A DNA stretch of 64,000 bases from Accumulibacter sp. (GCF_036625195.1 NZ_JAZKUG010000001.1:2976001-3040000), one strand, 5' to 3'; positions 8,156-17,564 are shown, numbered from the stretch's first letter. Made by a program: numbers and translations. The notes: a model not told the origin generated them from the sequence alone.

Positions 8156-9331
8156 TCAGAACTCCATTGCGTCGGCGAATGCCAGTGCCTGAAGTTGCGC
8201 GCTGTTGAACTGTGCGGCGGTCAGTCCGAGCATTCCCGCCTGCTCGGCGATGGCAGGTCCATCACCGGCTTCGCTGGCCAGTGCCAAGTCAAGAAAGGCC
8301 TGGTAGCGCCCGCCGTTGCCGAGCAGCGCGTCGGTAATTGGCTCCGGCAAGCGCATCGCTTCGAGAATCTGCTCCATGGTGAGACCGAGCAACGCGTCGA
8401 GCAGGGAGAATGCACCGGTGATGAACAGGTTGTCGTATTCGGACTTGTCGACCAGACCGGTGGCCAGCAACTCGATCAGGCGAGCTCTCACGAGCGAAGT
8501 GTGCATCAGTGCCGGTGCCAGCGGATCCTTGCTGGCAGTGGCGAGCAGCAGCGACAGCCAGCGATTGAGCTTGTCGTAGCCGAGCATCGTCACCGCATGG
8601 CGAAACGACTGGATTTCGCAGGACAGACCGAAGCCAGCCGAGTTGATGTAGCGCAGCAGCCTGTAGGAGATCGCCACATCCTGCTTCAGCGCCACCTCGA
8701 TCTCCCGCATCTCGGCATTGTTCCGCACCAGATTGACCAGGCGCATGATGTTTGCCTGGCTGGCGCTCAGTGTCTTGGCCGGGACGCCGCTGGGGGTGGT
8801 GAAGAACCAGCCGGCAGCTGCCGTCATGCCGGCGTCCATGCTGGCGCGAAAGTCGGCCGTCGTCGGCACCTTGAAGGCGATGCCCATGCCGTGGCTCCTT
8901 GTGCGGGCGGCGAGAAGCTTGAGCTGGGCGCTGTTCAGACATTCCGTGTCGAAGCCGATGAAGCGGCATTGCAGTCCGAGCGACAGCGCTCGCGCCGCTT
9001 GCGGATCGAAATGCAGGCAGATCGTCGGTTGCCAGGTCTGGATGGCGGCGATCAGATCCGGTCCGTGCTCGCCGAGCAGGCATGTCGCGGGCAACTCGAT
9101 CGTCGCGTTTTCGGGTGCCGACCAGTCGAGGAGGCGAGCATCGATGGCGGCCGCCGGGCAACTGACGAAAAGTGGCTTGCCGCCGATGGGCCAGACGCTG
9201 GCGAGAGAGTCGAGCGCCATCACGGCGGCCGGCATGCCGTCGTCGGCGGTGAGATGGAGCAACAGGCGGGTGGCGATGATCCGGTTCTGTCGGTTGACCA
9301 GCGGCTGGCGCGATATGAAGACCTCAGTCAT
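8156..9331 (-). CDS. EAL-like/HDOD signal-transduction protein (YuxH family)
   Basis: The 391-aa regulator has two parts. Residues 1-180 resemble a degenerate EAL domain: it begins MTEVFISRQPLVNRQNRI, as in YuxH/CdgJ proteins, but I see no EAL catalytic signature. Residues about 190-390 form an HDOD domain (LVNLVRNNAEMREIEVALKQDVAISYRLLRYINSAGFG, then FRHAVTMLGYDKLNRWLSLLL). Such proteins usually act by protein contact, often on motility or c-di-GMP networks, not by hydrolysis. The start overlaps the stop of the upstream reductase gene (9324-9331), so the two are co-transcribed. The partner is unknown. Confidence 0.85.
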   Translation of the reverse strand: MTEVFISRQPLVNRQNRIIATRLLLHLTADDGMPAAVMALDSLASVWPIGGKPLFVSCPAAAIDARLLDWSAPENATIELPATCLLGEHGPDLIAAIQTWQPTICLHFDPQAARALSLGLQCRFIGFDTECLNSAQLKLLAARTRSHGMGIAFKVPTTADFRASMDAGMTAAAGWFFTTPSGVPAKTLSASQANIMRLVNLVRNNAEMREIEVALKQDVAISYRLLRYINSAGFGLSCEIQSFRHAVTMLGYDKLNRWLSLLLATASKDPLAPALMHTSLVRARLIELLATGLVDKSEYDNLFITGAFSLLDALLGLTMEQILEAMRLPEPITDALLGNGGRYQAFLDLALASEAGDGPAIAEQAGMLGLTAAQFNSAQLQALAFADAMEF

Positions 9332-10397
9332 GCGGTGATCCGTTCATCTCCGGCGCAGGGCCGGTAGCGATGGCCAGTTGCGTATCGGCAGCGTAGTCGA
9401 AGGAGTCGGCGAAGAATTCTTCGGTCGGCAACTGGCAGTGGGCAAGAAAATCCGTGCGGGCGGCAGCAACCATGGCCGGCGCGCCGCAGACATAGACTTG
9501 GTGTTGCGACAGGTCGGGGTGGTCGTACATCGCCGCCGCATGCACCAGACCAGTGCGGCCATGCCAGCGGTCGGCAGGCGGTGACTCCGAGAGGACCGGG
9601 ACGAAGCGAATCCAGGGATGCTCCGCTGCCCATTGCCGCGCGAGTTGCAGAAGGTAGAGGTCGGCTCGCTGGCGCGCACCCCAGTAGATGTCCATCGGTC
9701 GCGTGCTGCGTTGCGCCAGCGCATGTTCGACGATCGCCTTGATCGGCGCGAAGCCGGTGCCACCGGCAACCAGGAGCATCGGCCTCGGCGAGTCGTCGCG
9801 CAGAAAGAAGCTGCCCAAGGGACCACGCAGGCGCAGCAGGTCGCGCTCACGCATGCTGTTGAAGACGTGTTCGGTGAACCGCCCACCCGGCACGTGGCGG
9901 ACATGCAGCTGCAGGACGCTGTCGTCGTGCGGCGCATTGGCGAGCGAGAATGAGCGCCGCTTGCCGTCCTTGAGCAGGATGTCCACGTACTGGCCGGCGA
10001 GAAACTGCAGCCGCTCGCTGCTCGGCAGGCGCAGCTCGACGATCATCACTTCGGGCGCGACGCGCAGCAGCCGGTGCACGCGTGCCGGCAGGGTGCGGAC
10101 GGGTATGTCGGTGAGCGCCCTGACTTCCGGGGTCTCGATGCAGAGGTCGGTCCTTGCTGTCGCGCAACAAAGGAGGGCGAACCCGGCCAGACGGTCGCTT
10201 TCGCCGAGAACGGCGGTCGACGCGTTGCCGTGGGCCACCTCGCCGCTCAGGACGCGGCCGCGGCAGCTGCCGCAGACACCGTCGCGGCAGCCGTAGGGAA
10301 GGTTCAGCCCTTGCCGGAGTGCGGCGGCGAGGATGCTTTCGTCGGCAGAGACGGAGAAGACATGTCCGCTTGGCTTGACAACCACCTGATGATCCAT
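9324..10397 (-). CDS. 2Fe-2S/FAD NAD(P)H oxidoreductase (CDP-6-deoxy-glucoseen reductase-like)
   Basis: Electron-transfer flavoprotein that passes NAD(P)H electrons through FAD to a plant-type ferredoxin domain. It has 357 aa. The N-terminal ferredoxin domain has Cys37, Cys42, Cys45 (YGCRDGVCGSC) and a fourth Cys at 77/78. The FAD-binding RSFSLANAP and nucleotide-binding GGTGFAPIKAIVEH motifs follow. The ATG at 10397 is preferred because GGAGAAG lies directly before it; an in-frame ATG 12 codons upstream lacks this. Relatives include AscD/RfbI-type reductases, but no deoxysugar genes are nearby, so the acceptor is open. Confidence 0.85.
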   Translation of the reverse strand: MDHQVVVKPSGHVFSVSADESILAAALRQGLNLPYGCRDGVCGSCRGRVLSGEVAHGNASTAVLGESDRLAGFALLCCATARTDLCIETPEVRALTDIPVRTLPARVHRLLRVAPEVMIVELRLPSSERLQFLAGQYVDILLKDGKRRSFSLANAPHDDSVLQLHVRHVPGGRFTEHVFNSMRERDLLRLRGPLGSFFLRDDSPRPMLLVAGGTGFAPIKAIVEHALAQRSTRPMDIYWGARQRADLYLLQLARQWAAEHPWIRFVPVLSESPPADRWHGRTGLVHAAAMYDHPDLSQHQVYVCGAPAMVAAARTDFLAHCQLPTEEFFADSFDYAADTQLAIATGPAPEMNGSPHD

Positions 10398-10433
10398 TGC
10401 TTCTCCGTGCGGGTCCCGATCCGGTAGAATCAT

Positions 10434-11342
10434 GTGGTGCGAAGACTATTGATCGTTGGTTGCGGTGACGTGGCGCGTCGCATGCTTCCCCATCTGCTCG
10501 GCCATTACCGCGTACTGGCGCTGGTACGTGATCGCGAGCAGTGCGCTTTCTGGCGAGAACACGGGGCCAGACCGGTCGTCGCCGACCTCGATCAGCCCAG
10601 AAGCCTGCAGCGACTCGCCGGCTTGGCCGACCTCGTGGTCCATCTGGCGCCGCCACCGGCGCCTGCCGGAGAGCGCCAGCCTGGCGCCATCCGCGACCCC
10701 CGCACCCGCTGGCTGCTGGCAGCTCTGGCTCGGGGCAGGAGTCTACCACAGCGAATCGTGTACATAAGCACCACAGGTGTCTATGGCGACTGTGCCGGGG
10801 AGTTGGTAGACGAGACGCGGCGCCTGCGACCGACGACCACCCGCGCTCGCCGCCGGCTGGATGCCGAGCGGCGCTTGCGCCTTTTTGGCCGGAGCGGCGT
10901 CGTCGTCAGCATCCTGCGGGCACCCGGCATCTACGCCGCCGACCGTCTGCCGATCGAGCGGCTGCGCAAAGGCAGCCCGGCGCTGTGCGATGCCGACGAT
11001 GTGTATACCAACCACATCCATGCCGAGGATCTGGCGCTGCTGGCCTGTGCCGCACTGCGTTACGGACGGAGCAACCGGACGTACAACGCGACCGACGATT
11101 CGCGCATCAAGATGGGCGAGTACTTCGACCTCGTTGCCGATCACTTCGGGTTGCCGAAGGTCCCGCGGGTGTCGCGGTGTGAAGCGGAAGAGCTGCTGTC
11201 GCCACTGCAGTTGTCGTTCATGAGTGAGTCGCGCCGCCTGCTGAACCGGCGTGCCCGGGTTGAACTGCAGGCGCGCCTGCGCTTTCCGCTGGTGGCTGAT
11301 GGCGTTGCGGCGGCGGCGAGAGAGAGGAGCGGTCGATGCTGA
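10434..11342 (+). CDS. NAD(P)-dependent SDR/epimerase family protein
   Basis: The 302-aa Rossmann protein has an N-terminal dinucleotide-binding motif, RRLLIVGCGDVARRMLPHLL, and the extended-SDR segments VYISTTGVYGDC, LRAPGIYA and DVYTNHIHAEDLALL. The canonical YxxxK pair is not evident: the region after ETRRLRP is Arg-rich. It may therefore be an atypical (YeeZ-like) member rather than a classical epimerase. The start is GTG at 10434 (a second GTG follows immediately). The 3' end overlaps the start of hemJ by 7 bp. Substrate unknown. Confidence 0.8.
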   Translation: MVRRLLIVGCGDVARRMLPHLLGHYRVLALVRDREQCAFWREHGARPVVADLDQPRSLQRLAGLADLVVHLAPPPAPAGERQPGAIRDPRTRWLLAALARGRSLPQRIVYISTTGVYGDCAGELVDETRRLRPTTTRARRRLDAERRLRLFGRSGVVVSILRAPGIYAADRLPIERLRKGSPALCDADDVYTNHIHAEDLALLACAALRYGRSNRTYNATDDSRIKMGEYFDLVADHFGLPKVPRVSRCEAEELLSPLQLSFMSESRRLLNRRARVELQARLRFPLVADGVAAAARERSGRC

Positions 11343-11752
11343 CGGTCAAGGTGCTGCATCTGTGGATGGTGGTGAGCTGGTTCGCGGGGCTGTTCTACCT
11401 GCCGCGGATCTTCGTGAACCTGGCGATGGTGCCTGCGGGCAGCGAGGCCGAGCGGCAGCGACTGCTGCTGATGGCCGGCAAGCTGTATCGCTTCATGACG
11501 CCGATCGGCGTGCTGGCGATCGCCCTGGGTTTCTGGCTGTGGTTCGGCTTTGGCTTTGGTGGCGGCTGGCTGCACGCGAAGACGGCGCTGGTGCTGTTGC
11601 TGGTCGCCTATCATGCGTACTGCGGCCGCCTGCTGCGCGACTTCGCGGCCGGGCGAAATCGGCACGGGCACGTCTGGTATCGCTGGTTCAACGAGTTGCC
11701 GGTGCTGTTGCTGCTGGCAGCGACCTACCTCGCCGTGGTCAAGCCTTTCTAG
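11336..11752 (+). CDS. hemJ: Protoporphyrinogen IX oxidase HemJ
   Basis: Membrane enzyme that oxidises protoporphyrinogen IX to protoporphyrin IX in heme synthesis. It has 138 aa and four predicted membrane helices. Family signatures are KVLHLWMVVSWFAGLFYLPRIFV (with the conserved His), LYRFMTPIGVLAI, WLHAKTALVLLLVAYH and WYRWFNELPVLLL. The length matches UPF0093/HemJ. It overlaps the preceding SDR gene and is followed 20 bp later by a methyltransferase gene. Confidence 0.93.
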   Translation: MLTVKVLHLWMVVSWFAGLFYLPRIFVNLAMVPAGSEAERQRLLLMAGKLYRFMTPIGVLAIALGFWLWFGFGFGGGWLHAKTALVLLLVAYHAYCGRLLRDFAAGRNRHGHVWYRWFNELPVLLLLAATYLAVVKPF

Positions 11753-11771
11753 CCTGGAGCGGCGAACGACG

Positions 11772-12911
11772 ATGGAACGATTTTTTGCCAGTTGCCCACG
11801 CGGCCTGGAACATCTGCTGGCCGACGACCTGCTGGCGGCCGGCGCCGGCCAACTGGAAGCGATTGCCGGCGGGGTGCATTTCAGCGGCGAATGGCCGGTC
11901 TGCTACCGCGCCAATCTCGACTCGCGGATTGCCACCCGCGTCCTCTGGCGGGTGGCGCGGGCGCCCTATGCCAGCGAGGACGACGTCTATCGTCTGGCAC
12001 TGGAGACGCCGTGGCCACGCTGGTTCCTGACGCGGCAGACGATCCGGGTCGATGTCACGGCGCAGAAGAGTCCGCTCAGGAGCATCGAGTTCATCACGCT
12101 GCGCATCAAGGACGCTGTCTGTGATCGTTTCCGACGCGACTCGGGCAGCCGCCCGAGCGTCGATACGCGCCAGCCCGACGTCAGGATTCAGGCTTTCCTC
12201 AACCAGAGCGAATGCACCCTGTATGTCGATACCTCGGGCGCACCGCTCCATCAACGCGGCTTCCGGCAGAAGACCGTCGACGCGCCGCTGAAGGAGAACC
12301 TTGCCGCCGGCATCCTTCGCCTCAGTGGCTGGCAGCCGGGTGTGCCGTTGCTCGACCCGATGTGTGGCAGTGGCACCTTTCTTCTCGAGGCGGCGCAGAT
12401 GGCGCTCGGTTGGGCGCCGGGCGCTCGGCGCGAGTTCGCCTTTCAGCGCCTGCGGCAGTTTCAGCCGGAGCTCTGGCAGGGCCTTCTTGAGCGGGCACGA
12501 GCCGGGGAGCGTGCGGTGACGGAGAGGGCCATCTTCGGCAGCGACATCTCGCCGGTGGCCGTGCGCGCAGCCCTTGCCAATCTCGATCGCGCCGGGCTGC
12601 TGCCGGCGGTGCGTCTCGCTGCCGGCGATCTGCTCGAGATCGAGGCGCCGGCCGCGAGGGGCATCATGGTCAGCAATCCGCCGTACGGCGAGCGGGTTTC
12701 CGACGACGACGAGCTGGCGCGTTTCTACCCCTTGCTGGGCAGTGCCCTGAAGCGCCATTTCGCCGGCTGGACCTGCTGCCTGATCAGCGCCGATACCCGC
12801 CTGCCTCGGATGGTGCGGCTGACACCCAGCCGCAGGACGCCGTTGTTCAACGGCGCTCTGGAGTGCCGGCTTTACGAGTTCCGCATGGTTGCCGGCAGCA
12901 ACCGCGGCTGA
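11772..12911 (+). CDS. THUMP-domain 23S rRNA (guanine-N2)-methyltransferase, RlmL/YpsC type
   Basis: The 379-aa cytoplasmic RNA methyltransferase has an N-terminal ferredoxin-like/THUMP half (about 1-160, with LRIKDAVCDRFRR). A Rossmann SAM domain follows, with motif I LLDPMCGSGTFLLEAA, motif IV SNPPYGER and KENLAAGILRLSGW. This corresponds to the N-terminal module of E. coli RlmL (G2445) or Bacillus YpsC. The RlmK part is absent, as usual outside gammaproteobacteria. The ATG at 11772 begins the family MERFFASCPRGLE. Exact target base inferred from family. Confidence 0.88.
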   Translation: MERFFASCPRGLEHLLADDLLAAGAGQLEAIAGGVHFSGEWPVCYRANLDSRIATRVLWRVARAPYASEDDVYRLALETPWPRWFLTRQTIRVDVTAQKSPLRSIEFITLRIKDAVCDRFRRDSGSRPSVDTRQPDVRIQAFLNQSECTLYVDTSGAPLHQRGFRQKTVDAPLKENLAAGILRLSGWQPGVPLLDPMCGSGTFLLEAAQMALGWAPGARREFAFQRLRQFQPELWQGLLERARAGERAVTERAIFGSDISPVAVRAALANLDRAGLLPAVRLAAGDLLEIEAPAARGIMVSNPPYGERVSDDDELARFYPLLGSALKRHFAGWTCCLISADTRLPRMVRLTPSRRTPLFNGALECRLYEFRMVAGSNRG

Positions 12912-12953
12912 CGGCTCGCCGCAGCGTGACCGCCAGCCGGCGCGGCGGAGCCT

Positions 12954-14093
12954 TCATTCGACGATGCCGAGGTGACCGAGCCCGGCGGTGAGATCGCGGT
13001 CCTTCGACTCCTTGCCATGCAGCTTGATCTGCAGCCGCAGGTCGTTGAGCGAGTCGGCGTTGCGCAGGGCATCGGTATAGGTGATCAGGCCGGCTTCGTA
13101 GAGGTCGAAGAGCGCCTGGTCGAAGGTCTGCATGCCCAGCTCGCGCGACCGCTTCATGACATCCTTGATCTCCTGTACCTGGCCCTTGAAGATGAGGTCG
13201 GAAATGAGCGGCGAATTGAGCATGATCTCGATCGCCGGCACGCGCCCCTTGCCGTCCTTCTTCGGCAGCAGACGCTGCGACACGAGCGCACGCAGGTTGA
13301 GGGACAGGTCCATCAGCAACTGGTGCCGGCGCTCCTCGGGGAAGAAGTTGATCACCCGGTCGATGGCCTGGTTGGCGCTGTTGGCGTGCAGCGTCGCGAG
13401 GCAGAGGTGCCCGGTCTCGGCAAAGGCGATGGCGTAGTCCATCGTCGCCCGGTCGCGAATCTCCCCCATCATGATGACGTTCGGTGCCTGGCGCAGGGTG
13501 TTCTTGAGTGCCACTTCCCAGGTATCGGTATCGACACCGATCTCGCGCTGCGTGACGATCGACTTCTTGTGTTCGTGCACGAACTCGATCGGATCCTCGA
13601 TGGTGATGATGTGTCCCTGGCTGTTCTGGTTGCGGTGGTCGACCAGTGCCGCCAGTGAGGTCGTCTTGCCGGTGCCGGTACCGCCGACGAAGATGACCAG
13701 ACCGCGCAGCGTCATCGCGATGTCCTTGAGCACCGGCGGCAGCCCGAGTTCCTCCAGCGTCGGAACGGCGAGATTGATCGTCCGGCAGACCACTGCGACA
13801 CGGCCCTGCTGCACCAGTGCATTGACGCGGAAGCGACCGATGCCGGAGGGCGAGATGGCGAAGTTGCACTCCTTGGTCGCCTCGAACTCGGATGCCTGGC
13901 GGTCGTTCATCAGCGATCGCGCCAGTTCTGCCGAGTGCTGCGGCAGCAGCGGTTGGCTCGACACCGGGATCACCTTGCCATCGACCTTGATCGCCGGCGG
14001 GAAGTTCGCCGTGATGAAGAGGTCTGATCCGTGTTTCTGGACCATCAGGCGCAGCAGTTCATGCATGAACTTCAAAGCCTGATCGTTTTCCAT
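12954..14093 (-). CDS. pilU: Type IV pilus retraction ATPase, PilU
   Basis: Hexameric AAA ATPase that assists PilT in pilus retraction. It has 379 aa. Walker A is GGTGTGKTTS, the Asp box is HIITIEDPIEFVHEH, Walker B is NVIMMGEIRD and the His box is ATLHANSANQAIDRVINFFP. PilU is distinguished from PilT by the start MENDQALKFMHELLRLMVQKHGSDLF and the longer C-terminus. AGGAGG lies before the ATG at 14093. It follows pilT by 26 bp in one operon. Confidence 0.95.
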   Translation of the reverse strand: MENDQALKFMHELLRLMVQKHGSDLFITANFPPAIKVDGKVIPVSSQPLLPQHSAELARSLMNDRQASEFEATKECNFAISPSGIGRFRVNALVQQGRVAVVCRTINLAVPTLEELGLPPVLKDIAMTLRGLVIFVGGTGTGKTTSLAALVDHRNQNSQGHIITIEDPIEFVHEHKKSIVTQREIGVDTDTWEVALKNTLRQAPNVIMMGEIRDRATMDYAIAFAETGHLCLATLHANSANQAIDRVINFFPEERRHQLLMDLSLNLRALVSQRLLPKKDGKGRVPAIEIMLNSPLISDLIFKGQVQEIKDVMKRSRELGMQTFDQALFDLYEAGLITYTDALRNADSLNDLRLQIKLHGKESKDRDLTAGLGHLGIVE

Positions 14094-14119
14094 GCTGTTC
14101 CTCCTGACTGAACGACTGG

Positions 14120-15166
14120 CTATGCGCCAGGGATGGCGTCCTTGTTGGCCGCCTTCATGCGTGCCTCCGGTGCCGAGACGATGTTGCGCCGGACGAGTTC
14201 GATCAATGCCTGGTCGAGCGTCTGCATGCCGAACTGCTGCCCGGTCTGCAACGAGGAGTACATCTGCGCCACCTTGTTCTCGCGAATCAGGTTGCGGATG
14301 GCCGGCGTTCCGATCAGGATTTCGTGTGCCGCGACGCGTCCCTGTCCGTCCTTGGTCTTCAGCAGGGTCTGCGAGATGACCGCCCGCAGCGACTCGGAGA
14401 GCATCGAGCGCACCATTTCCTTCTCGGCCGCCGGAAAGACGTCGATGATGCGGTCGATCGTCTTGGCTGCGCTCGAAGTATGCAGGGTGGCGAAGACGAG
14501 GTGACCGGTCTCGGCGCCGGTCAGTGCGAGCCGGATGGTTTCGAGGTCGCGCATCTCGCCGACGAGAATCACGTCCGGGTCCTCGCGCAGTGCCGAGCGC
14601 AGCGCGTTCTGGAAGGAAAGTGTGTGCGGTCCGACTTCGCGCTGGTTGATCAGGCAGCGCTTCGGCTGGTGTACAAACTCGATCGGGTCCTCGACTGTGA
14701 GGATGTGGTGGTAGGCGTTCTCGTTGACGTGGTTGATCATCGCCGCCAGGGTGGTCGACTTGCCGGAGCCGGTGGGCCCCGTGACGAGGACGATTCCGCG
14801 CGGATACTCCGAGATGTCCTTGAAGATGCGCGGGCAGTTGAGGTCCTCCAGGGTCAGGACCTTCGACGGAATCGTCCGGAAGACGGCACCGGCGCCGCGA
14901 TTCTGCACGAAGGCATTGACCCTGAAACGGGCGAGGTTGGGAATTTCGAAGGAGAAGTCGCACTCGCGGGTATCCTCGTACTGCTTGCGCTGCGCGTCGC
15001 TCATGATGTCGTACACCATGCCGTGCACGAGCTTGTGCTCCATCGCCGGCAGGTTGATCCGCCGGACATCCCCGTTGACGCGGATGATCGGTGGCAGACC
15101 GGCAGAAAGGTGGAGGTCGGAAGCCTTGTTCTTGACGCTGAAAGCCAGGAGTTCGGTGATGTCCAT
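14120..15166 (-). CDS. pilT: Type IV pilus retraction ATPase PilT
   Basis: Motor that depolymerises type IV pili for twitching motility and DNA uptake. It has 348 aa. The start is MDITELLAFSVKNKASDLHLSAG. Walker A is GPTGSGKSTT, the Asp box is HILTVEDPIEFVHQPK, Walker B is DVILVGEMRD and the His box is ATLHTSSAAKTIDR. The C-terminal AIRNLIRE motif is required for retraction in PilT. It is divergent from yggS and first in pilT-pilU. It fits functionally with the pil/chp chemotaxis operon at 22.8-31.8 kb. Confidence 0.97.
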   Translation of the reverse strand: MDITELLAFSVKNKASDLHLSAGLPPIIRVNGDVRRINLPAMEHKLVHGMVYDIMSDAQRKQYEDTRECDFSFEIPNLARFRVNAFVQNRGAGAVFRTIPSKVLTLEDLNCPRIFKDISEYPRGIVLVTGPTGSGKSTTLAAMINHVNENAYHHILTVEDPIEFVHQPKRCLINQREVGPHTLSFQNALRSALREDPDVILVGEMRDLETIRLALTGAETGHLVFATLHTSSAAKTIDRIIDVFPAAEKEMVRSMLSESLRAVISQTLLKTKDGQGRVAAHEILIGTPAIRNLIRENKVAQMYSSLQTGQQFGMQTLDQALIELVRRNIVSAPEARMKAANKDAIPGA

Positions 15167-15235
15167 CCGGTTCGGTCCTCGGGCGGTGGGCAGGGCGCGG
15201 TGTTATACTGCGAACAATCTGCGCGACGCCCGATT

Positions 15236-15919
15236 ATGACCACACTTCCCGCCAAGCTGCAAGCCGTCCGCGCCCGAATCGCCCACGCGGCGCGGCTTTA
15301 CGGCCGCGAGCCGGCTGCCATCCGGCTGCTCGCCGTGAGCAAGACCTGGCCGGCAGCGGCGCTGCGCGAGCTGGCTGCCGCCGGCCAGAAGGCCTTCGGC
15401 GAGAGCTACGTGCAGGAAGCGGTGGGCAAGATCGATGAACTGCGCGACCTGGAGATCGAGTGGCATTTCATCGGCGCGCTGCAGGCCAACAAGTCCCGTC
15501 TGGTGGCAGAATCCTTCGACTGGGTGCACTCCGTCGATTCGCTGCGCATCGCCCAAAGGCTTGCCGCGCAGCGTCCGGCGACGATGCGCGAGCTGTCGGT
15601 CTGCCTGCAGGTGAACATCAGTGGCGAGGCGAGCAAGGCAGGTGCTCCGCCGTCGGCTGTGCCGGCTCTCGCGCAGGCGGTGGCGGCGCTGCCGCGACTC
15701 CGCCTGCGCGGCCTGATGGCGATTCCGGAAGCAAGCAGCGACTTCGCGGCACAACGCTCCTCCTTTCGTCGCCTGCGGGAACTTTTGCAGCGTTTGCAAG
15801 CCGATGGATTGGTGCTCGATTCGCTGTCGATGGGCATGTCGCACGATCTCGAGGCGGCCATAGCGGAAGGTGCGACATTGCTGCGCGTGGGTACGGCGAT
15901 TTTTGGTGAGAGACGATGA
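15236..15919 (+). CDS. YggS/PLPBP family pyridoxal phosphate homeostasis protein
   Basis: The 227-aa alanine-racemase-fold protein binds PLP without known catalysis and affects vitamin B6 and amino acid homeostasis. The PLP lysine sits in LLAVSKTWPAAAL; conserved FGESYVQEAVGKI, WHFIGALQANKSR, LQVNISGEASKAG and GMSHDLEAAI follow. The ATG at 15236 begins MTTLPAKLQAV. A TATACT -10-like box lies at 15204. The stop overlaps the proC start by 4 bp, matching the widespread yggS-proC-yggT order. Confidence 0.94.
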   Translation: MTTLPAKLQAVRARIAHAARLYGREPAAIRLLAVSKTWPAAALRELAAAGQKAFGESYVQEAVGKIDELRDLEIEWHFIGALQANKSRLVAESFDWVHSVDSLRIAQRLAAQRPATMRELSVCLQVNISGEASKAGAPPSAVPALAQAVAALPRLRLRGLMAIPEASSDFAAQRSSFRRLRELLQRLQADGLVLDSLSMGMSHDLEAAIAEGATLLRVGTAIFGERR

Positions 15920-16731
15920 AGATCACTTTCCTTGGTGGTGGCAACATGGCCAATGCGCTGATCGGCGGGCTGGTGAAGACCGGCTTTGCTGCTTCGGACA
16001 TCGCGGTCATCGAGCTCGGTGCGCAAGGACGGGCGCGGCTGCGCGTGGCCTACGGCGTGCGCTGCTATGAGGCTGCCAGTGCGGCGGCGCTCGACTGCGA
16101 CGCCCTTCTGCTGTCGGTGAAGCCGCAGCAGATGCGCGAGGCCTGTCCGCCGCTGCTGCCGTTCCTCAGGCAACAACTGGTCATCAGCATCGCCGCCGGT
16201 CTGCGTCTGGCGGATGTGTCGCGTTGGCTCGGGGGCTATGGCAGGATCGTGCGCGCGATGCCCAACACGCCGGCCCTGATCGGCGCCGGCGTGACCGGCT
16301 TGTGTGCCATGGCAGCCGTCTCGATGGCCGAGCGGCTTGGCGCAGAACGGATCCTGCAGGCCGTCGGCAGCACGCTCTGGATTGCCGATGAGGAGAAGAT
16401 GGACGCAGTGACCGCCATCTCGGGAAGTGGGCCGGCCTATGTCTTCCTGTTCATCGAGGCGCTGCAGCAGGCAGCCGGAGATCTTGGCCTGACGCCCGCA
16501 CAGGCGAGGCAGTTGTCGATCGATACGGTTCTCGGCGCCGCACGACTCGCGGCCCAGTCGGACGAGGCGGCGTGTGTGCTGCGCGAGCGGGTGACTTCGA
16601 AGGGTGGCACGACCGAAGCGGCGCTGCGGACGATGGAGCAGCGCTGTGTCAAGGAAGGGTTCATCGCCGGCGTTCTTGCCGCCAACTCGCGCGGCCGCGA
16701 GCTTGGTGAGCTGCTCGGCCAGGATGGCTGA
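15916..16731 (+). CDS. proC: Pyrroline-5-carboxylate reductase
   Basis: Final step of proline synthesis, reducing 1-pyrroline-5-carboxylate with NAD(P)H in the cytoplasm. It has 271 aa. The Rossmann start is MKITFLGGGNMANALIGGL, with VKPQQM, MPNTPALIGAGVTGL, the ISGSGPAYVFLFIEAL core and ERVTSKGGTTEAALRTME. It is ATGA-coupled to yggS, and its stop overlaps the yggT start by 1 bp. Confidence 0.96.
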   Translation: MKITFLGGGNMANALIGGLVKTGFAASDIAVIELGAQGRARLRVAYGVRCYEAASAAALDCDALLLSVKPQQMREACPPLLPFLRQQLVISIAAGLRLADVSRWLGGYGRIVRAMPNTPALIGAGVTGLCAMAAVSMAERLGAERILQAVGSTLWIADEEKMDAVTAISGSGPAYVFLFIEALQQAAGDLGLTPAQARQLSIDTVLGAARLAAQSDEAACVLRERVTSKGGTTEAALRTMEQRCVKEGFIAGVLAANSRGRELGELLGQDG

Positions 16732-17270
16732 TGATCGTCGCTGCCGGCCTCTTCCTGCTCGATGCGCTGGTGTCGTTCCTGACCGTCGCGCTGCTGCTGC
16801 GTTTCTTCATGCAGGCCTGCCGGGTGTCCTTCAACAATCAGCTTGGCACTTTCGTCGTCGCGCTGACCAACTGGCTCGTCAGGCCGCTGCGCCGGGCCCT
16901 GCCCGGATTCTACGGCCTGGATCTGGCAAGCCTGTTGCCGGCATGCCTGCTGCAGGTCGTCTATGCGTCGGCGGTGTTCATCCTGCGTGGGGGCCTTGAC
17001 GGCGCTGCCGTCGGGGCGTGGCTGCCGCTCGTCTTCTGGTATGGTTTGCTGGCGACGCTGCGTCTTGCCATTTACCTGCTGATCGCGGCGCTGCTGCTGC
17101 AGGCGGTGCTGTCGTGGATCAGCCCGTATTCGCCGCTGGGGCAGCCGGTATCACAATTGACCCGGCCGGTCCTGCGTCCGATCCAGCGCCTGTTGCCGAC
17201 GATTGGCGGCGTCGACCTGTCGCCGCTGGTCGCCATCGTCCTCGCGCAGTTGCTCCTGATGTTCCTCTAG
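16731..17270 (+). CDS. YggT family integral membrane protein
   Basis: The 179-aa protein has two YggT repeats. Each has a hydrophobic pair of helices and the amphipathic pattern NWLVRPLRRALPGF (first) and SQLTRPVLRPIQRLLPTIGGVDLSPL (second). The family lies next to proC/yggS in many proteobacteria and is linked to osmotic tolerance and cell-envelope functions, without a defined reaction. The start codon overlaps the proC stop. yggU follows 3 bp later. Confidence 0.9.
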   Translation: MIVAAGLFLLDALVSFLTVALLLRFFMQACRVSFNNQLGTFVVALTNWLVRPLRRALPGFYGLDLASLLPACLLQVVYASAVFILRGGLDGAAVGAWLPLVFWYGLLATLRLAIYLLIAALLLQAVLSWISPYSPLGQPVSQLTRPVLRPIQRLLPTIGGVDLSPLVAIVLAQLLLMFL

Positions 17271-17273
17271 CTC

Positions 17274-17564
17274 GTGGGCCAATGGGCGCGGCAGGTCGCG
17301 GGAACGCTGAGCCTGACGCTGCATGTTCAACCCGGGGCGAAACGCACCGAGGTGGTCGGTGAGCACGGTGATGCACTGAAGGTTCGTCTCGCGGCAGCGG
17401 CCGTCGATGGTCGCGCGAATGCGGCCCTGGTCGACCTGATCGCACAACGGCTCGACGTGCCACGGTCGGCGGTGGCGATCCGCAGCGGCGAGAGGTCGCG
17501 GCGCAAGCTGTTGCTGGTCGCCGGAGCACCGGCCGACGCCGTGCTGCGCCTGTGCGGCGAATGA
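17274..17564 (+). CDS. DUF167 (YggU) family protein
   Basis: A small 96-aa protein with the DUF167 core LHVQPGAKRTEVVGEHGDALKVRLAA, DGRANAALVDLIA and SGERSRRKLL. The start is GTG at 17274, three bases after the yggT stop, so it belongs to the yggS-proC-yggT unit. Function is unknown in the family. It is convergent with pyrX about 30 bp downstream. Confidence 0.88.
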   Translation: MGQWARQVAGTLSLTLHVQPGAKRTEVVGEHGDALKVRLAAAAVDGRANAALVDLIAQRLDVPRSAVAIRSGERSRRKLLLVAGAPADAVLRLCGE